64,000 nucleotides of DNA. Origin: Phragmites australis. Taxonomy: Eukaryota > Streptophyta > Magnoliopsida > Poales > Poaceae. Made by a program: the position numbers and the translations under genes. Below the pieces are notes generated by a model that did not search any database, was not told the DNA's origin, and saw only the letters and a program-made list of their open reading frames with translations. Position 1 is the first letter of the stretch; the number at the start of each line of letters is the position of its first letter. Where the stretch lies: the NCBI RefSeq assembly GCF_958298935.1, contig NC_084921.1, positions 45,851,001 to 45,915,000 on the forward strand, in the 5' to 3' direction. Shown here piece after piece: positions 21,641-33,411 of this stretch.

Positions 21641-24600
21641 AACGCCGAGCTCGGCTTCCAGGAGCCCGAGCATGCGGTCGCCTTCATCGACGGGGGCGCT
21701 TACACACCCTGCTCGGGCCGTGGCATCAAGGTCATGCGGCGCGAAGTGTGCTCGGCAACCCCGAGCAAGGAGGCCACAAGACCCCTGAGGTGGTCGGATG
21801 CTCCGATCACGTTCAGCATGGCTGATCACCCCGTCAGTACTGCAGCCGTGGGACGGCTACCTCTGGTAGTATCTCCCACTATCTGCAATGTTAAGGTCGG
21901 CAGAGTGCTGATCGACGGTGGTGCCGGCCTCAACCTCCTTTCCAAAGAGGCTTTTGAGAAGCTGCAAGTATCTTCCCGACGCCTAAAGCCGTCCCTCCCC
22001 TTCTGTGGAGTAACTCCCGGGCACTTCCTGCCCCTCGGGCAGGTTGAGTTGCCTGTCACATTCGGGAGCCGGGACAACTTCCGCACGGAGTGTGTCCTCT
22101 TCGATGTTGCGGAGCTCCCTCTCCCCTACAATGCCATCCTCGGGCGCCCGGCGCTCGCCAAGTTTATGATGGCCGTGCATTATGCATACCTTACGGTTAA
22201 GATGCCCGGCCCCTCAGGCTCTATCTCCGTGATCGCCGACTCCGGCGGCGCTGTCTCCTGCGCCGAACAATGATACATGGCTCTGGTCTCAGTGCAGGCC
22301 GAGGTTGATGGCTCTTCAGGGGGCCCGGGACCCTCTTCATTTAGACCCCGACTCGCCGCCGACACCTCTGTTCCAACGAAGGAGGTCGAGGTGGGCGAAG
22401 ATGCTACCCAGGTTGTCCGTATCGGCAGCAACCTGGGCAGCACATAGGAAAGCGCGCTCATCGCCTTCCTCCGGGCTAGCGTGGACGTGTTTGCCTGGCA
22501 ACCGTCCGACATGCCCGGGATCCCTAGGGAGGTGATCGAGCATCACTTGGCTGTGCGTCCGGACGCCCGCCCAGTGAAGCAGAAGGTCCGGCGGCAGGCG
22601 CCAGAGCGCCAGGAGTTTATCCGCGAGCAGGTCCGCAAGCTCCTCGACGCCGGATTCATCCGAGAAGTCCTCCACCCCGACTGACTAGCAAACCCAGTCA
22701 TCGTCCCGAAGGCCAACGGCAAGCTTCGCATGTGCGTGGACTACACCGACCTTAACAAGGCTTGTCCTAAAGATCCCTTCCCCTTACCTCGCATTGATCA
22801 AATCGTAGATTCAACTGCGGGATGTCATCTTTTGTGCTTCCTAGATGCAAACTCTGGGTATCACCAGATTCGCATGGCCGTAGGGGACGAGGAAAAAACT
22901 GCTTTTACTACCCCGGTGGGGACTTATTGCTACATGTCAATGCCTTTCGGCCTGCGCAACGCTGGATCATCCTTCCAGCGCGCCATTCGTATCACTCTTA
23001 ACTCGCAGGTTGGCCGCAACGTCGAGGCTTACATCGACGATCTCGTGGTCAAAACCCGAGATCGCGCCACCCTGCTCAAGGACCTTGCCGAGACTTTCAA
23101 TAGTCTCCGCTCTACCCGCCTCAAGCTCAACCCGGAGAAATGTGTCTTCGGGGTGCCGGCGGGCAAGCTCCTTGGTTTCTTGGTCTCTGGCCGAGGAATC
23201 GAGGTCAATCCGGAGAAGATCCGGGCCATCGAGCAGATGCGACCCCCGGTTCGACTCAAGGAGGTCCAGCGCCTCGCCGGCTGCATGGCCGCCCTCGGGC
23301 GCTTCATCTCTAAGCTCGGGGAGCGAGGGCTCCCCCTCTTCAAGCTTTTGAAGAAATTCGGTCGTTTTGACTGGACGTCGGAAGCCGAGCAGGCCTTCCA
23401 CGACTTAAAAAGGTACCTTACCTCGCCACCCGTTTTGGTGGCTCCCTCCCAAGGTGAGCCCCTACTACTTTATGTTTCGGCCACTCCTCAGGTCGTGAGC
23501 ATAGTGCTGGTGGTGGAGCGTGACGAATGTTCGGGGCCGGGTGCTGGGTCCCAGCTCCCAAAGGCCCCCGACCGTTCACTTATCCTCGCGGCTCCCCCTG
23601 GGCAAGGGGTCGAGCCCGAACACACTGCTCTTCCTAGCCAAGGAATCGAGCCCGAGTGCCCGGCTAGCCCCGACCATACCACCGACCCTGGGGGCTGTGG
23701 CAGCCCCCCGGGTGGGGCCACCATCCGGGCCTGCCGGGTACAGCGACCGGTGTACTTCGTCAGCGAGGTCCTCCGGGAGGCCAAGACAAGGTATCCCCAG
23801 GCGCAGAAGCTACTCTATGCCGTGCTCGTCGCCTCCCGTAAGCTGCGCCACTACTTCCAGGCGCACAAGATCTCGGTGGTTACCACTTATCCACTGGGAC
23901 CCATTCTCCGGAACCGGGAGGGCACCGGGCGCATTGTCAAATGGGCGGTTGAGTTGGCGGAGTTCGACCTACACTTCGTCTGTCGCCAGGCAATCAAAAG
24001 CCAGGCACTCTCCGACTTCTTGGCAGAATGGACGCCCGTCCCATGCGTCATCCCAGAAGAGATCTCTGCCTATCCTGGGCACGACGCGCCCGGGTATTGG
24101 GTCATGCACTTCGATGGCTCCCTCTCGCTGAAAGGCGCAGGGGCCGGAGTGGTTCTCACCTCCCCAACAGGTGAAGAGCTCCGGTACGTCGTACAGTTGC
24201 AGTTCCGCGCATCCAACAACATGGCGGAGTATGAAGGTCTCATCGCTGGCCTCCGGGCTGCGGTGGGGCTCGGGATTCGTCGCCTCCTGGTCAAAGGGGA
24301 CTCCCAGCTGGTCGTCAACCAGGTTTCCAAGGAGTACCAGTGCACGGATCCTCAAATGGCAGCGTACGTGGATGCAGTCAGAACGCTCGAGAGACGCTTC
24401 GACGGCCTCGAATTGCGGCATATCCCTCGCCGCGACAATGCTCCGGCCGACGAGCTCTCTCGCCTGGCCTCCTCACGTGCGCGTGCCCCTGCCGGAGTCT
24501 TTGAAGAAAGACTCGCACGGCCTTCCGTCCTGCCTGCCGAACAGGATGAAGGGGAAACCTCGAACTCAATTCAGGGGACCCCAGCGGTACCCTTAGTGGG

Positions 24601-25903
24601 AAGCCCCGTCAGGGCGCCGCCGTCCGGCGAGTGCGCTGCGCTCGCCGAATGTCCTCAAGATGCCTCGTGGATGTCTGACATCAGAGGGTACTTGAAAGAA
24701 AAGTTCCTACCTGGGGATGAGGCGTCTGCCGAAAGGGTTGCTCGGCAGTCCAAACGCTATGCCATAGTAGATGGGGATCTCTACCGACGTAGCGCAGGAG
24801 GTGTCCTCCTGAAATGCATCTCTCGGGCAGAAGGCGGCGATCTTCTCGCTGAGGTCCACGAGGGCGAGTGCGGTGGCCATTCATCGTTCCGCACGCTGGT
24901 CGGGAAAGCCTTCCGGCAAGGTTTCTACTGGCCTACAGCTCTCCAGGATGCTTCCGAGCTGGTTCAGCGCTGCAGGGCATGTCAGTTCCATGCAAAGCAG
25001 ATTCACCAGCCAGCTCAGGCTCTCCATACCATTCCCCTGTCATGGTCTTTCGCGGTCTGGGGTTTGGACATTCTGGGTCCGTTCCCCCAAGCAGTCGGGG
25101 GCTATGCATACCTATATGTCGCTATCGACAAATTCACTAAGTGGCCGGAGGCGGTCCCAGTCGTCAAGGTGACCAAAAACACGGCGCTCCAGTTTATCCG
25201 CGGCATCACCAGCCGCTTCGGTGTTCCCAATCGAATCATCACCGACAACGGCACCCAGTTCACTAGTGCCTTGTTCGGGGACTATTGCGAAGATCTCGGC
25301 ATCAAGCTTTGCTTCGCTTCCGTCGCTCATCCCCGGAGTAACGGGCAGGTCGAGCGCGCCAATGCGGAGATACTGAAGGGCCTCAAAACCCGGACCTAAA
25401 CCGTACTCGCTAAGCACGGAAAGGGATGGGTAGACGAGCTGCCAGCCGTGCTATGGGCCAATCGGACTACGCCAAGCCGCGCCACCGGGGAGACTCCGTT
25501 CTTCCTCGTCTACGGCGCCAAAGCAGTCCTCCCCTCTGAGCTCACTCTGGGCTCCCCTCGAGTGCATGCATACTCTGAGGGTGAGCAGGAGCATCAAAGG
25601 CGCGACGACGTGGATTACCTGGAAGAGCGCCGACGGCTTGCTGCTGTCCGAGCGGCTCGGTACCAGCAGAGTCTGCGGTGTTATCATCTGCGCCATGTCC
25701 GGGCCCGGTCTCTCGAGGTGGGGGACCTAGTTCTCCGACGCATCCAGTCGCGCGAAGGAATGAATAAGTTGTCCCCTGTATGGGAAGGTCCCTTCACCGT
25801 GATCGCGGTCCCCCGGGCAGGTTCTTTCAGGTTGGCGACGGAAGAAGGACATCCACTCCCGAATCCGTGGAACATTGAGCATCTTCGACGCTTCTACCCG
25901 TAG
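21641..25903 (+). pseudogene. pol part: protease, RT, RNase H, second RNase H, integrase; with stops
   Basis: One frame, with stops at 22271 (TGA), 22445 (TAG), 22682 (TGA) and 25397 (TAA). Domains in order: aspartic protease with DGGAG at 21914; reverse transcriptase from about 22480 with [11 protein letters not shown] and YIDD (Tyr codon at 23030); RNase H about 23700-24030; a second, archaeal-type RNase H about 24090-24480 (FDGS, Asp codon 24113; AEYEGL; GDSQLV; DELS); integrase with an HHCC finger about 24850-24990, catalytic Asp 25067, Asp 25244 and Glu 25352, and a C-terminal part ending WNIEHLRRFYP. There is no chromodomain. Most stops fit C-to-T or G-to-A transitions, as expected for methylated repeats. 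The two open parts 22730-25396 (889 codons) and 25448-25903 are otherwise undamaged. Confidence 0.95.
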
Positions 25904-27561
25904 ATTGTCGTGTTCGCGGTTCAGGTTAGTAAGGCCGGGGGCTTCTCCCTGCCCGAGCAGTATGAAGGCTTCGCCCCGTGGGGTAAGTCGCTGTCGCCCA
26001 ACCTTGTAAATATTGTACATTAAGTTTTTCAATAAGCAATCGCTATGTCAAAATACTTTTTCTGGATTCCGTATGTTTAATCTGTCTGGTGAGGAACTCG
26101 GTTGTGCGAGAAAAAGTTTGCTCTCTTTTTTTTTCCGGCTGACAAAAGAATCCCGATCGGTATGCATACGAGCAGTCGCCGCTGACTTACGTCCGCCATG
26201 GTAGGCTGTGGTGCTCGGTGCCATGACAGGCTCCCGGGCACTACCGAGTTTCGGGGTGCTCCGGGTAATCCCATCGCTCGAGCTGCTCGAGTAGTCCGGA
26301 GCTCGGGCCCCCGGAGCGAGCTGTCGGTGCTCGGTCTGGTCTGTCATACCCGGGCGCCACCAAACCATAGGACCTCTGGGTTATGCCTCTGCCCGCTCTT
26401 GTCCGCCGGTTTGGGTGTTCGAGAGGTCTCGGGTCGAAAACGAGAGCAGTCTATAACAAGTACCGCACTGGCAGAGCGCACCAGACAAAGAAATCCTATT
26501 TTTTTCTCTTAAGTCACAGGCTGGCGATCGCAAGCAGCTCGGCCGCGAGGGCTTTAATGCCCCGGCCTTTGGTCGGCCCCAAGGGTCCTCGGGTGGTCCT
26601 ACCACTTAGGCTCGGGTGGTCGAGATCACCCGACCCTAGGGGCCTCGTATGCCTCTGGGCACTCGGGCACTCCGTTGAAAGAATCGAGTCCCCGGGCACC
26701 CGAGCTCAGAAGCACATCCCTCCTGGATCGATGAGCTGGAAGGCCGACAGCTGTCCGGTGAGTGGTTATATTCAGACAAGTCTGCTTTAAGTAAATTTAT
26801 GTCCTCGAGTCACTCTCGGGGGCTCTCGCAGTTTAATCTGTTCGGCGAGGTGGCCTCCTCGCACGCAAAACCCTGTCGCGTGACTATTTTTTCCCAGAAC
26901 GATAGAACGGTTTGCAGAAAAGAGTAGCGTGCTCGCGATAACGTCTGACCGAAGCCCTTCGTGGTGGTCGTGGTGTTCGGTCCGCTTTTAAGGACCCCGA
27001 GCACTACCGAGTCCTCGGGTGCCCTGGGTAATCCTATCGCTCGAGCTACTCGGGTAGTCCGGAGCTTAGGTCTCGGGGGCGGGCTGTCAGTGCTCGGCCT
27101 GGCCCATTTAAAGCCCGGGCACCACCGGACCGCGAGGGCTCTTGGTCACATTCTCGCCCGCACGCGTCTCCCTTCTACTAACTGAGTGGTCGCAAAGTGG
27201 AAAAGTGTTCATCAGGCACGGCGTGTTCCGCGCGGGATCAATCCATCTCCCGGACAAGGAAGTCTCTGTCTTTGTTCTTAACTTAGGCAATACGGATTCG
27301 TGAGAGCTTGAAGGCCGACTGTGCCAGTAGCAGCGATCAAAGACAACTTCATCCTCGGGGACGGGAAGGTCGGGAACGGCCCGACTGAGTACTCCCCGGG
27401 ACTTCGAAGTAAAACATCGGAAGAAGCATCGAACACATAGAGAAACTGGAGTTGCGAGCCCAGGAAAAAACAGCCATTTAATATTCACAGGATACTCCCA
27501 AGGCATTTTCTAAGGGTTCACTCCTACATCTACAAACAAAAGTAAAGAGGCTACAAAAGAT
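25904..27561 (+). other. Non-coding spacer between pol and the antisense gene, with an internal duplication
   Basis: A block of about 165 bases at 26203-26370 (CGGGCACTACCGAG, ATCGCTCGAGCT-CTCG, CTGTC-GTGCTCGG) recurs at about 26975-27135. The bases before each copy are also related, so the spacer seems built of two diverged units of about 770 bp. No domain found. Confidence 0.6.
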
Positions 27562-30500
27562 CTAGTCGGCGGCAGAAGCGTCGGATGAATCCTCTGAGTC
27601 ATCCCCGGGGGCTGGCGGCGGCGGCACCTCTCGCTTGAAGCCGGCCGCCACCTCAGCGGCGGTGCTCCGGACCGCTGCCCGGGCGACCTCCCCCTCAGCC
27701 TCGACCACTCCCTCCCGTGCCGGCTCCAGTGGGAAGTTCGGGTCCCTGCTTCGGTAGCAGGCCAGGACGTGCTCGGCCACGGCACGTGCCAAGCCACGTC
27801 CCTCCCGGGCGGCAAGTTCCTGGACTGCCCAGGGCAGGGTCTCGAGGCGCTCGCAGACCTGCTGCAGCCCCAACACTTGTCGTGCGGGGCCGTCACCCTT
27901 CTTGTCGTCGACAAGCCGTCCAAGACCACCCTTCTCCACGGCCCGTCGCATCCGCCGGAGTATGTCCTCCAGCATATGCTCGAGGTTGACCCGCGAGACA
28001 AAGGCAGTCTCGATTTTCTCCTTGGCGGCCCGCAGCTGTGCCTCGAGTCCCTGGTCCCCGGCCTGACCGGGAGCACCGCCATCCACGGTGGGGACGGCAG
28101 CCTGCTTCATCTTGGCCACCATCTCGGACAAGGCGCGTTCGCGCTCGGCCAGTTCCGCCTTGTGCTTCGCATTCTCCTCCGCCCTGGTAGCCGCGGCGGC
28201 CGTCGCAGCAGCAGCTTCGCCCTCTCGGCGACTCAGCTCGCCTTCTCGGCAACTTAACTCATTCTCCCGCCGGGCCAACACATCCTCCTGCTGGGCCACC
28301 GAATCCTCCCGGGCACCAAGATCCGACGCCGATAGCTCGTTATCCACTTCCCGGACGGAGACGTCCTCCTCCCAGCGCTTGATTTCTTCTCTGATCTTCT
28401 GGAGATCGTCTTCCCAGCGCTGGAGATCGGCGCGCGTCTTCTCGGCCGCATCCTCCCGGCGGGCCAGCTCGGCTTGCCGCTCCTCCGCGGCCTGCTCCCG
28501 GGCTGCGACAGCCACCTCCCTCTCCTGCGCCTGCCCCATCCTGGCAAGGGCCTCGGCAGCTTGCTGCCACGACGCCTCGGCCAAGCGGGCGGCGTCTTCC
28601 TGTTCCCGCGCGGCCTCTGCCCGCGCGGTCTTCAGAGTTTCTCGTTCCCGCACGGCTTCTGCGCGGATGTCTTCTAGGAGTTTCTGCTCCCGCGCGGCTA
28701 CCGCCCGGGCCTCCTCCTGGGCGCCCGCCAGCTGCGCCTTCTCCAGTGCCAGGCGGGCGCACTCGGCTTCGAGCTCCCCCTCCTTGGCCTTCACCACTGC
28801 CCCCAGCTGCCCGACTGCTACTTGGACGCCTTTCATGGCGGCCAGGAAGGGATCGGCAGGCCGGCCGGGCACTGGGGGGGCCCAGGCTTCTCCGCAGGAT
28901 GCCTCCAGGGGGGCCGAGCTCTCCACCGGGCTTTGCGCCGCCATCCGCCCCGGGCTCTGCCTGACCGGGGTAGGCTCCGCCGGAGCCAAGGTCTCGGACA
29001 GCGGCCGCATTCCCGCATCGGCCGCCCTGTCCGCCGGCCCCGGCAGAACGTCCACCTCCACCATTATCTGCCCCGGGCTCTCCGCGCCCGGGGTAGGTTC
29101 CGCCGGCGCCCTTCTCTCAGCCGCCGCCTCCGCCTCTCTCCCAGGGGCCGCCACGTCAATTGGCATCTCCGCCGTTCCTATGCCGGCCTCCGCCGTTGCA
29201 GCGGGCAGGCTCGGCTCTGGCCCCGGCGCCTGCTCTCTCTCCGTCACAGCAGCGCCTGCAGCCGGCCTACGGGAGACAAGTGAAAGTTGTCAAAACTCAG
29301 TTCGGGCCGGAAATGCCCATGGAAAAGCAAGCAAGAAGACTCACCGATACCGCCATTTGGCCGCTGGGAGCCTGATGTCCGGGTCCGGCGCTGTCGGTCC
29401 TGACTCCTCCCGCCGCCTCTTCCGTTGGGGGCTCGGCTGAGCCGCTGCGCGGGGTACGGGCGCCGTCGTGCGGGCCACGGGTGCCACCGCACGGGTCTCG
29501 GTCTCCGCCGTGCGGGTCGCGGGCGCCGATGCGGGCCCCATCCGCACCAGGCGCGGCTCCAGCACCGGAAATGCCGCCGCTGCCGTCGGCGACGGCGGAG
29601 AATCCGGCACTAGGATCAAGGCCCGGGGACGCTTTCCCCGATCTCCCGGCGCCAACTCCGCAACAACTTCAGCGGCGCCCTCCTCTCTGGTACGGCGGCT
29701 GCCGCTTGCGGCGACCCCTTCACCAGCCTGCGCCGAGCTACCAGCGACCTCATCGCCAAGTAGTTCCTCCAGCCCGGGGAGTTCGGAGGCCTCAGGACTC
29801 CGGCTTCTTGGCCGGTCCACGGGCCCCTGGGCATCGAACTCCGGCAGCCCCGCCATAATGGCCACCCGGCTGGGGTTGGCACAGAGCGCCATCTCCGGCC
29901 ACGGGAGTTCCGCCCGGCTCATATCCTCCGTTCCGGTGATCACCCTTGTCATCCCCCGCAGTTCCGCCGCCCCTAGATCCCAGCTCGCGCCAATTTGGGT
30001 CCTGGTGATGTCCTCCGGCCCGGTGTAGAACCAGCTCGGCCGGGCCCGTTCTCGCAGAGGCGCCAACCGACGACGCAGAAAATCCGCCACCACCATGACT
30101 GAGGTCAGCCCGCCCTCGCGTAGTTCCAGAATGCGCTCCAGCACCGGCTTCAGTCTCGCATCTTCTGGTGACGGTGCCTCCCACGTTGATCGCCGAGGTT
30201 CCGCCGCCTTCTCTGGCAATTCGAGGCGCTCGTGGGGGTCGATGTCGACGAAGAACCAGTCCCGTCGCCATTCCTCCCATTTGCTGCGCATCACCTGGGG
30301 AATGTATTGGTCCCCCAGGCCTTCCCGGAGCCGAAGGTTGCAGCACCCCGCGACGTCCACCGTGGAGTGCCCCCTCTTCTTCCCCACCGGCCGAAGGACG
30401 ATGAAGTGGCGAAGCAGCGTCGCCGACGGCATCACCCCCACGAACATTTCGCAGAGATGCGCGAAGACCGCCAACGCCACGACGGAATTGGGGCTTAGAT

Positions 30501-30777
30501 GCACCAGTTGAATGCCGTACGTCTCCAGCACTTGCAGAAAGAAGGCGGAGAACGGCGGCACCAACCCCGCTGCCACGAAGGAGCTGAAGAGGACGGTCCG
30601 CCAAGGGACGGTCGTCGCCGGCATCAGAGTCGCCGGCCTCACCGCCACAGCACCCTCCTGACCCTCCGGCACCAGCAGCTTCCTAATCTTATCCGCCGCT
30701 TCCTCGTTCCTCAGACGAGACTCCGGCAAGATGCTGTCCGAAGTTTTATCCCGTTGTCCTCCTCCAACCCTCGTCAT
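27562..30777 (-). CDS. Intact antisense gene of the gypsy element (Transposase_28-like N-terminus, coiled-coil C-terminus)
   Basis: Exon 1 runs 30777-29345 and exon 2 29266-27562, with a 78-bp GT-AG intron (29344-29267). Joined, they give 1045 residues without a stop (MTRVGGGQRDKTSD... to ...SSDASAAD). Residues about 45-240 (VLFSSFVAAGLVPPFSAFFL, GIQLVHLSPN, HSTVDVAGCCNLRL, KWEEWRRDWFFVD) match the plant 'putative gypsy type transposon' domain found between pol and the 3' LTR of grass elements. Residues about 616-865 are a long Ala/Glu/Arg-rich coiled coil. The middle is Pro/Ala-rich and disordered. The function of this family is unknown; it is not a proven transposase. I take ATG 30777 because it precedes the conserved part and lies about 125 bases below a TATA box. 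It is intact while gag-pol is not. Confidence 0.85.
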
Positions 30778-30900
30778 CTCGGCAAAATGGGGGATGTTTT
30801 TTGGTGGTGAAAAGAGAGAGAAGGGAGAATGCTCCGGTCGCCTGGGAGTTTCCTGAGGGCTTCGGAGCACGAAGAAGGCAAGTGCAAGAGAGCGTAAAAA

Positions 30901-30934
30901 GGGGAACGGACCGATCCGTTCCCCCTTTTATATC
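30901..30934 (-). promoter_or_regulatory. TATA box and hairpin in front of the antisense gene
   Basis: On the minus strand, GATATAAAAG (30934-30925) is followed at once by a perfect 10-bp inverted repeat with a 4-base loop (30924-30901, arms GGGGAACGGA/TCCGTTCCCC). The start site would fall near 30900, at the far edge of the hairpin, leaving a leader of about 125 bases. Confidence 0.7.
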
Positions 30935-31268
30935 TCAAAATTCGAAAACTGCTGCCCGAACGGTTCGCTCGGCGAAGCGTCGCCTCGATCGGCGCAACTG
31001 TCAGGCGAATCTCCCGCCGATCGCGCGATGTCAGCGATCGCCAGGCGTATTTTCCTCGATCTGCACGGCAACCGCGCGTGCCGCCCGTATGGTTATCATA
31101 CCCTTCGGAAGTTGTGTGGACACGCGTCCACTCATTTTCCCGTTGGAACATACTTGAGGTCTAGGTCCGCAAGGGCCACCCCTCGAAAGCTTGCCACATG
31201 GCGTCCGCGCCAGCCTTGGCCTCGGTCGCGACGAAGGGCCCATTCGCAGTCTCCGTCCCATCGGCTAC

Positions 31269-31287
31269 CAACGGGCCCGGGGGCTAC
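31269..31287 (+). other. Polypurine-tract region
   Basis: GGGCCCGGGGGCTAC directly precedes the 3' LTR, where the plus-strand primer lies. It is G-rich but interrupted by pyrimidines. Confidence 0.5.
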
Positions 31288-32855
31288 TGTCGGTGTATTT
31301 AGAACCAGGGGTCCCTAAGTCCCGAGGCCAGGCCGGCCATCCACCACATATCACCACCCTGCAAGGTAGGTAGAAGCGAAGTCCCGGGAGAAGGTGCTCG
31401 GGGCCGCCGCTTCTGGTTCCCGAGCACCCTAGTTCCCCGATGATCCGCAGAGCCCAAATACCAAGAAGGAAGTGCTCGGGAGAGAGTGCTCGGGGCTGCA
31501 CGTGGCAGCCCCCGAGGACTCGGTGCCCCGAAGGTCCCACCGAAGTGCTCGGGAGAGAGTGCTCGGGGCTGCACGTGGCAGCCCCCGAGGACTCGGTGCC
31601 CCGAAAGTCCCACCGAAGTGCTCGGGAGAGAGTGCTCGGGGCTGCACGTGGCAGCCCCCGAGGACTTGGTGCCCCGAAGGTCCCACCGAAGTGCTCGGGA
31701 GAGAGTGCTCGGGGCTGCACGTGGCAGCCCCCGAGGACTCGGTGCCCCGAAGGTCCCACCGAAGTGCTCGGGAGAGAGTGCTCGGGGCTGCACGTGGCAG
31801 CCCCCGAGGACTCGGTGCCCCGAAGGTCCCACCAAAGTGCTCGGGAGAGAGTGCTCGGGGCTGCACGTGGCAGCCCCCGAGGACTCGGTTCCCCGAAGGT
31901 TCGCGCAAGATCATTCAACGACCCGAAGGGTCCCGTCGTCAGGGTGTCATCCAGTCAAAGGCCCAATGCCGCATTTAATAGGCACGCGCGGTCTGATATC
32001 CTGACATCCTGACATTCTCAGCTGCCCACGCCCCAGTGTCAGACCCTGCCATGCACGGGCAGGGGGCCGTGGGTCCATTAAATGCACGGGTCCCGTCCCG
32101 TTTCATCCAGGTGCCTCGGGATAACGTTGCCAGAATCGAAGCGCTCCGCCTGCCACCCTGCCCTGGCAGAATAACAAGACAGGGTGGGCGCACTGGGCAC
32201 CTCTGAGGCTGCCCGGTGGGCCCCTTTTAGGGCGCCCCGAGGCTTCCGCAGCGGCTGGTGGTCGAATGCGCGCCGCCTTTCTCCACCGCCCCTGTCACTT
32301 CGCCAAGATGAAATGATTACGCCCTTCTCCGTGGCACCTTGGCATTCACGTCCCCTCTTTCCCATTCAGGATATGTTGAGGTCGGCGCGCCTATAAAAGG
32401 AAAGGATGGAGAACACTAAAAAGGGAGAGCAAAAAAAGAGCCCCCGACCACAAGACGGCCAAGAGACCAGACAACCAACAATCTCCGGCGAACCAGGCCA
32501 AAGATAGATCGACAGACACTCGAACCAGCTCAAGTTAAGCTAGAACAGAAGAGCCTCAAGCTCTTTGTAAACAGTTCTCCCCTTAGAACCAGATATCTCC
32601 TTGAAGAATCCCCTTCAAGGATAAATATAGCGCTCATACAGGAGTAGGGTGTTACGCCTCCGTGCGGCCCAAACCTGTCTAAAACCCGGCGTACCCACTT
32701 TTCCTTGCATTAGGGTGATCGTCTCCCACCAGCCATCGCATTTATTTCCGTTCCCGATTTTTTCCCACATAAGCTTTTCCAGGATCATCCCCCCGGTCGA
32801 ATCTCTAAAAAGGGGGTCTCTCGGGATCCCTGCGACAGGAGTTCACTCTCCGACA
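31288..32855 (+). repeat. 3' LTR (1568 bp)
   Basis: Same ends as the 5' LTR. Substitutions seen outside the array: near 32172 (G to T), 32348 (G to A), 32670 (G to A) and 32797 (C to T) relative to the 5' LTR. TATA box at 32392-32399. Confidence 0.95.
31469..31906 (+). repeat. 73-bp tandem array, 6 units, in U3 of the 3' LTR
   Basis: Unit starts at 31469, 31542, 31615, 31688, 31761 and 31834. Same CACGTGGC-bearing unit as in the 5' LTR, with private single-base variants (for example CGAAAGTCC, GACTTGGTG and CACCAAAG). Confidence 0.95.
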
Positions 32856-33301
32856 GATACCCATGCGCAACAGAGGGCGAGCTTGGTGACGTTGACATGA
32901 CAGAGTGGGGACGCGACGGGTGGACAACAAGGCAACATGAGTCCGAAGGGAAAGGCCGACCGAGGCATGAGTTGTCGGGCGACGGGAGATCCAGGCAGGA
33001 GTCTAGATTGGGGATGGGAACTCTGGGTGGGTGGCCTGCAAGGAGGTGGGAGTCCGAAGGGGAAGGCCGACTGACCTAGGAGCACCAGCCTAGGAGGCGG
33101 CTCAGACAGGAGGGCGGGAACGGTGCCCGTGTCGGCGAATGGGTGCCGCAGGGCGTGAAAGGAGGCCTTGACGGACGATGAGCCACACGGGTGAAGCAGG
33201 GCGGCATGAGCCACAGCGAGAGAAGCTCGGTGGCAACATGAAGAAGAGCAGCCGGAGGAAGAGATAGAAAAAAAAATCTAGGTAGGACGAGTTGCGGTAA
33301 C
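32856..33301. other. Interior of the older element, right of the gypsy insertion
   Basis: Purine-rich, non-coding. It starts with the right GATAC target copy. A short block AGTCCGAAGG-GAAGGCCGAC occurs twice (32940-32962 and 33050-33072). Confidence 0.4.
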
Positions 33302-33411
33302 TTGTATTCAATAGTAGTCTCTATGAGCAATATATAGAGTACATAAGGAGTACAGAATAATGACTCTAATAATTTAACCTATACATAATGGATAAAGGCT
33401 CTATATTCCTA
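33302..33411 (+). repeat. ~110-bp direct repeat, right copy
   Basis: Partner of 14683-14791. See that entry. Confidence 0.55.

Larger units (their letters stand above)
18050..32855 (+). mobile_element. Complete Tat-lineage Ty3/gypsy LTR retrotransposon, 14.8 kb
   Basis: LTRs at 18050-19836 and 31288-32855 both start TGTCGG and end CGACA. The 5-bp target copies GATAC (18045-18049 and 32856-32860) are perfect. Order: LTR, PBS, gag, protease, reverse transcriptase, RNase H, second (archaeal-type) RNase H, integrase, non-coding spacer, antisense gene, purine-rich tract, LTR. The integrase after RNase H marks Ty3/gypsy. The second RNase H and the antisense gene point to the Tat lineage. Outside the LTR repeat arrays I see only about four LTR substitutions, so the insertion is young. 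Confidence 0.95.

Noticed and set aside
28088..29440. 450-codon plus-strand ORF opposite the antisense gene
   Set aside because: It is a Ser/Ala-rich shadow frame of the GC-rich coiled-coil coding sequence. It has no domain, and the minus strand gives the recognised protein.
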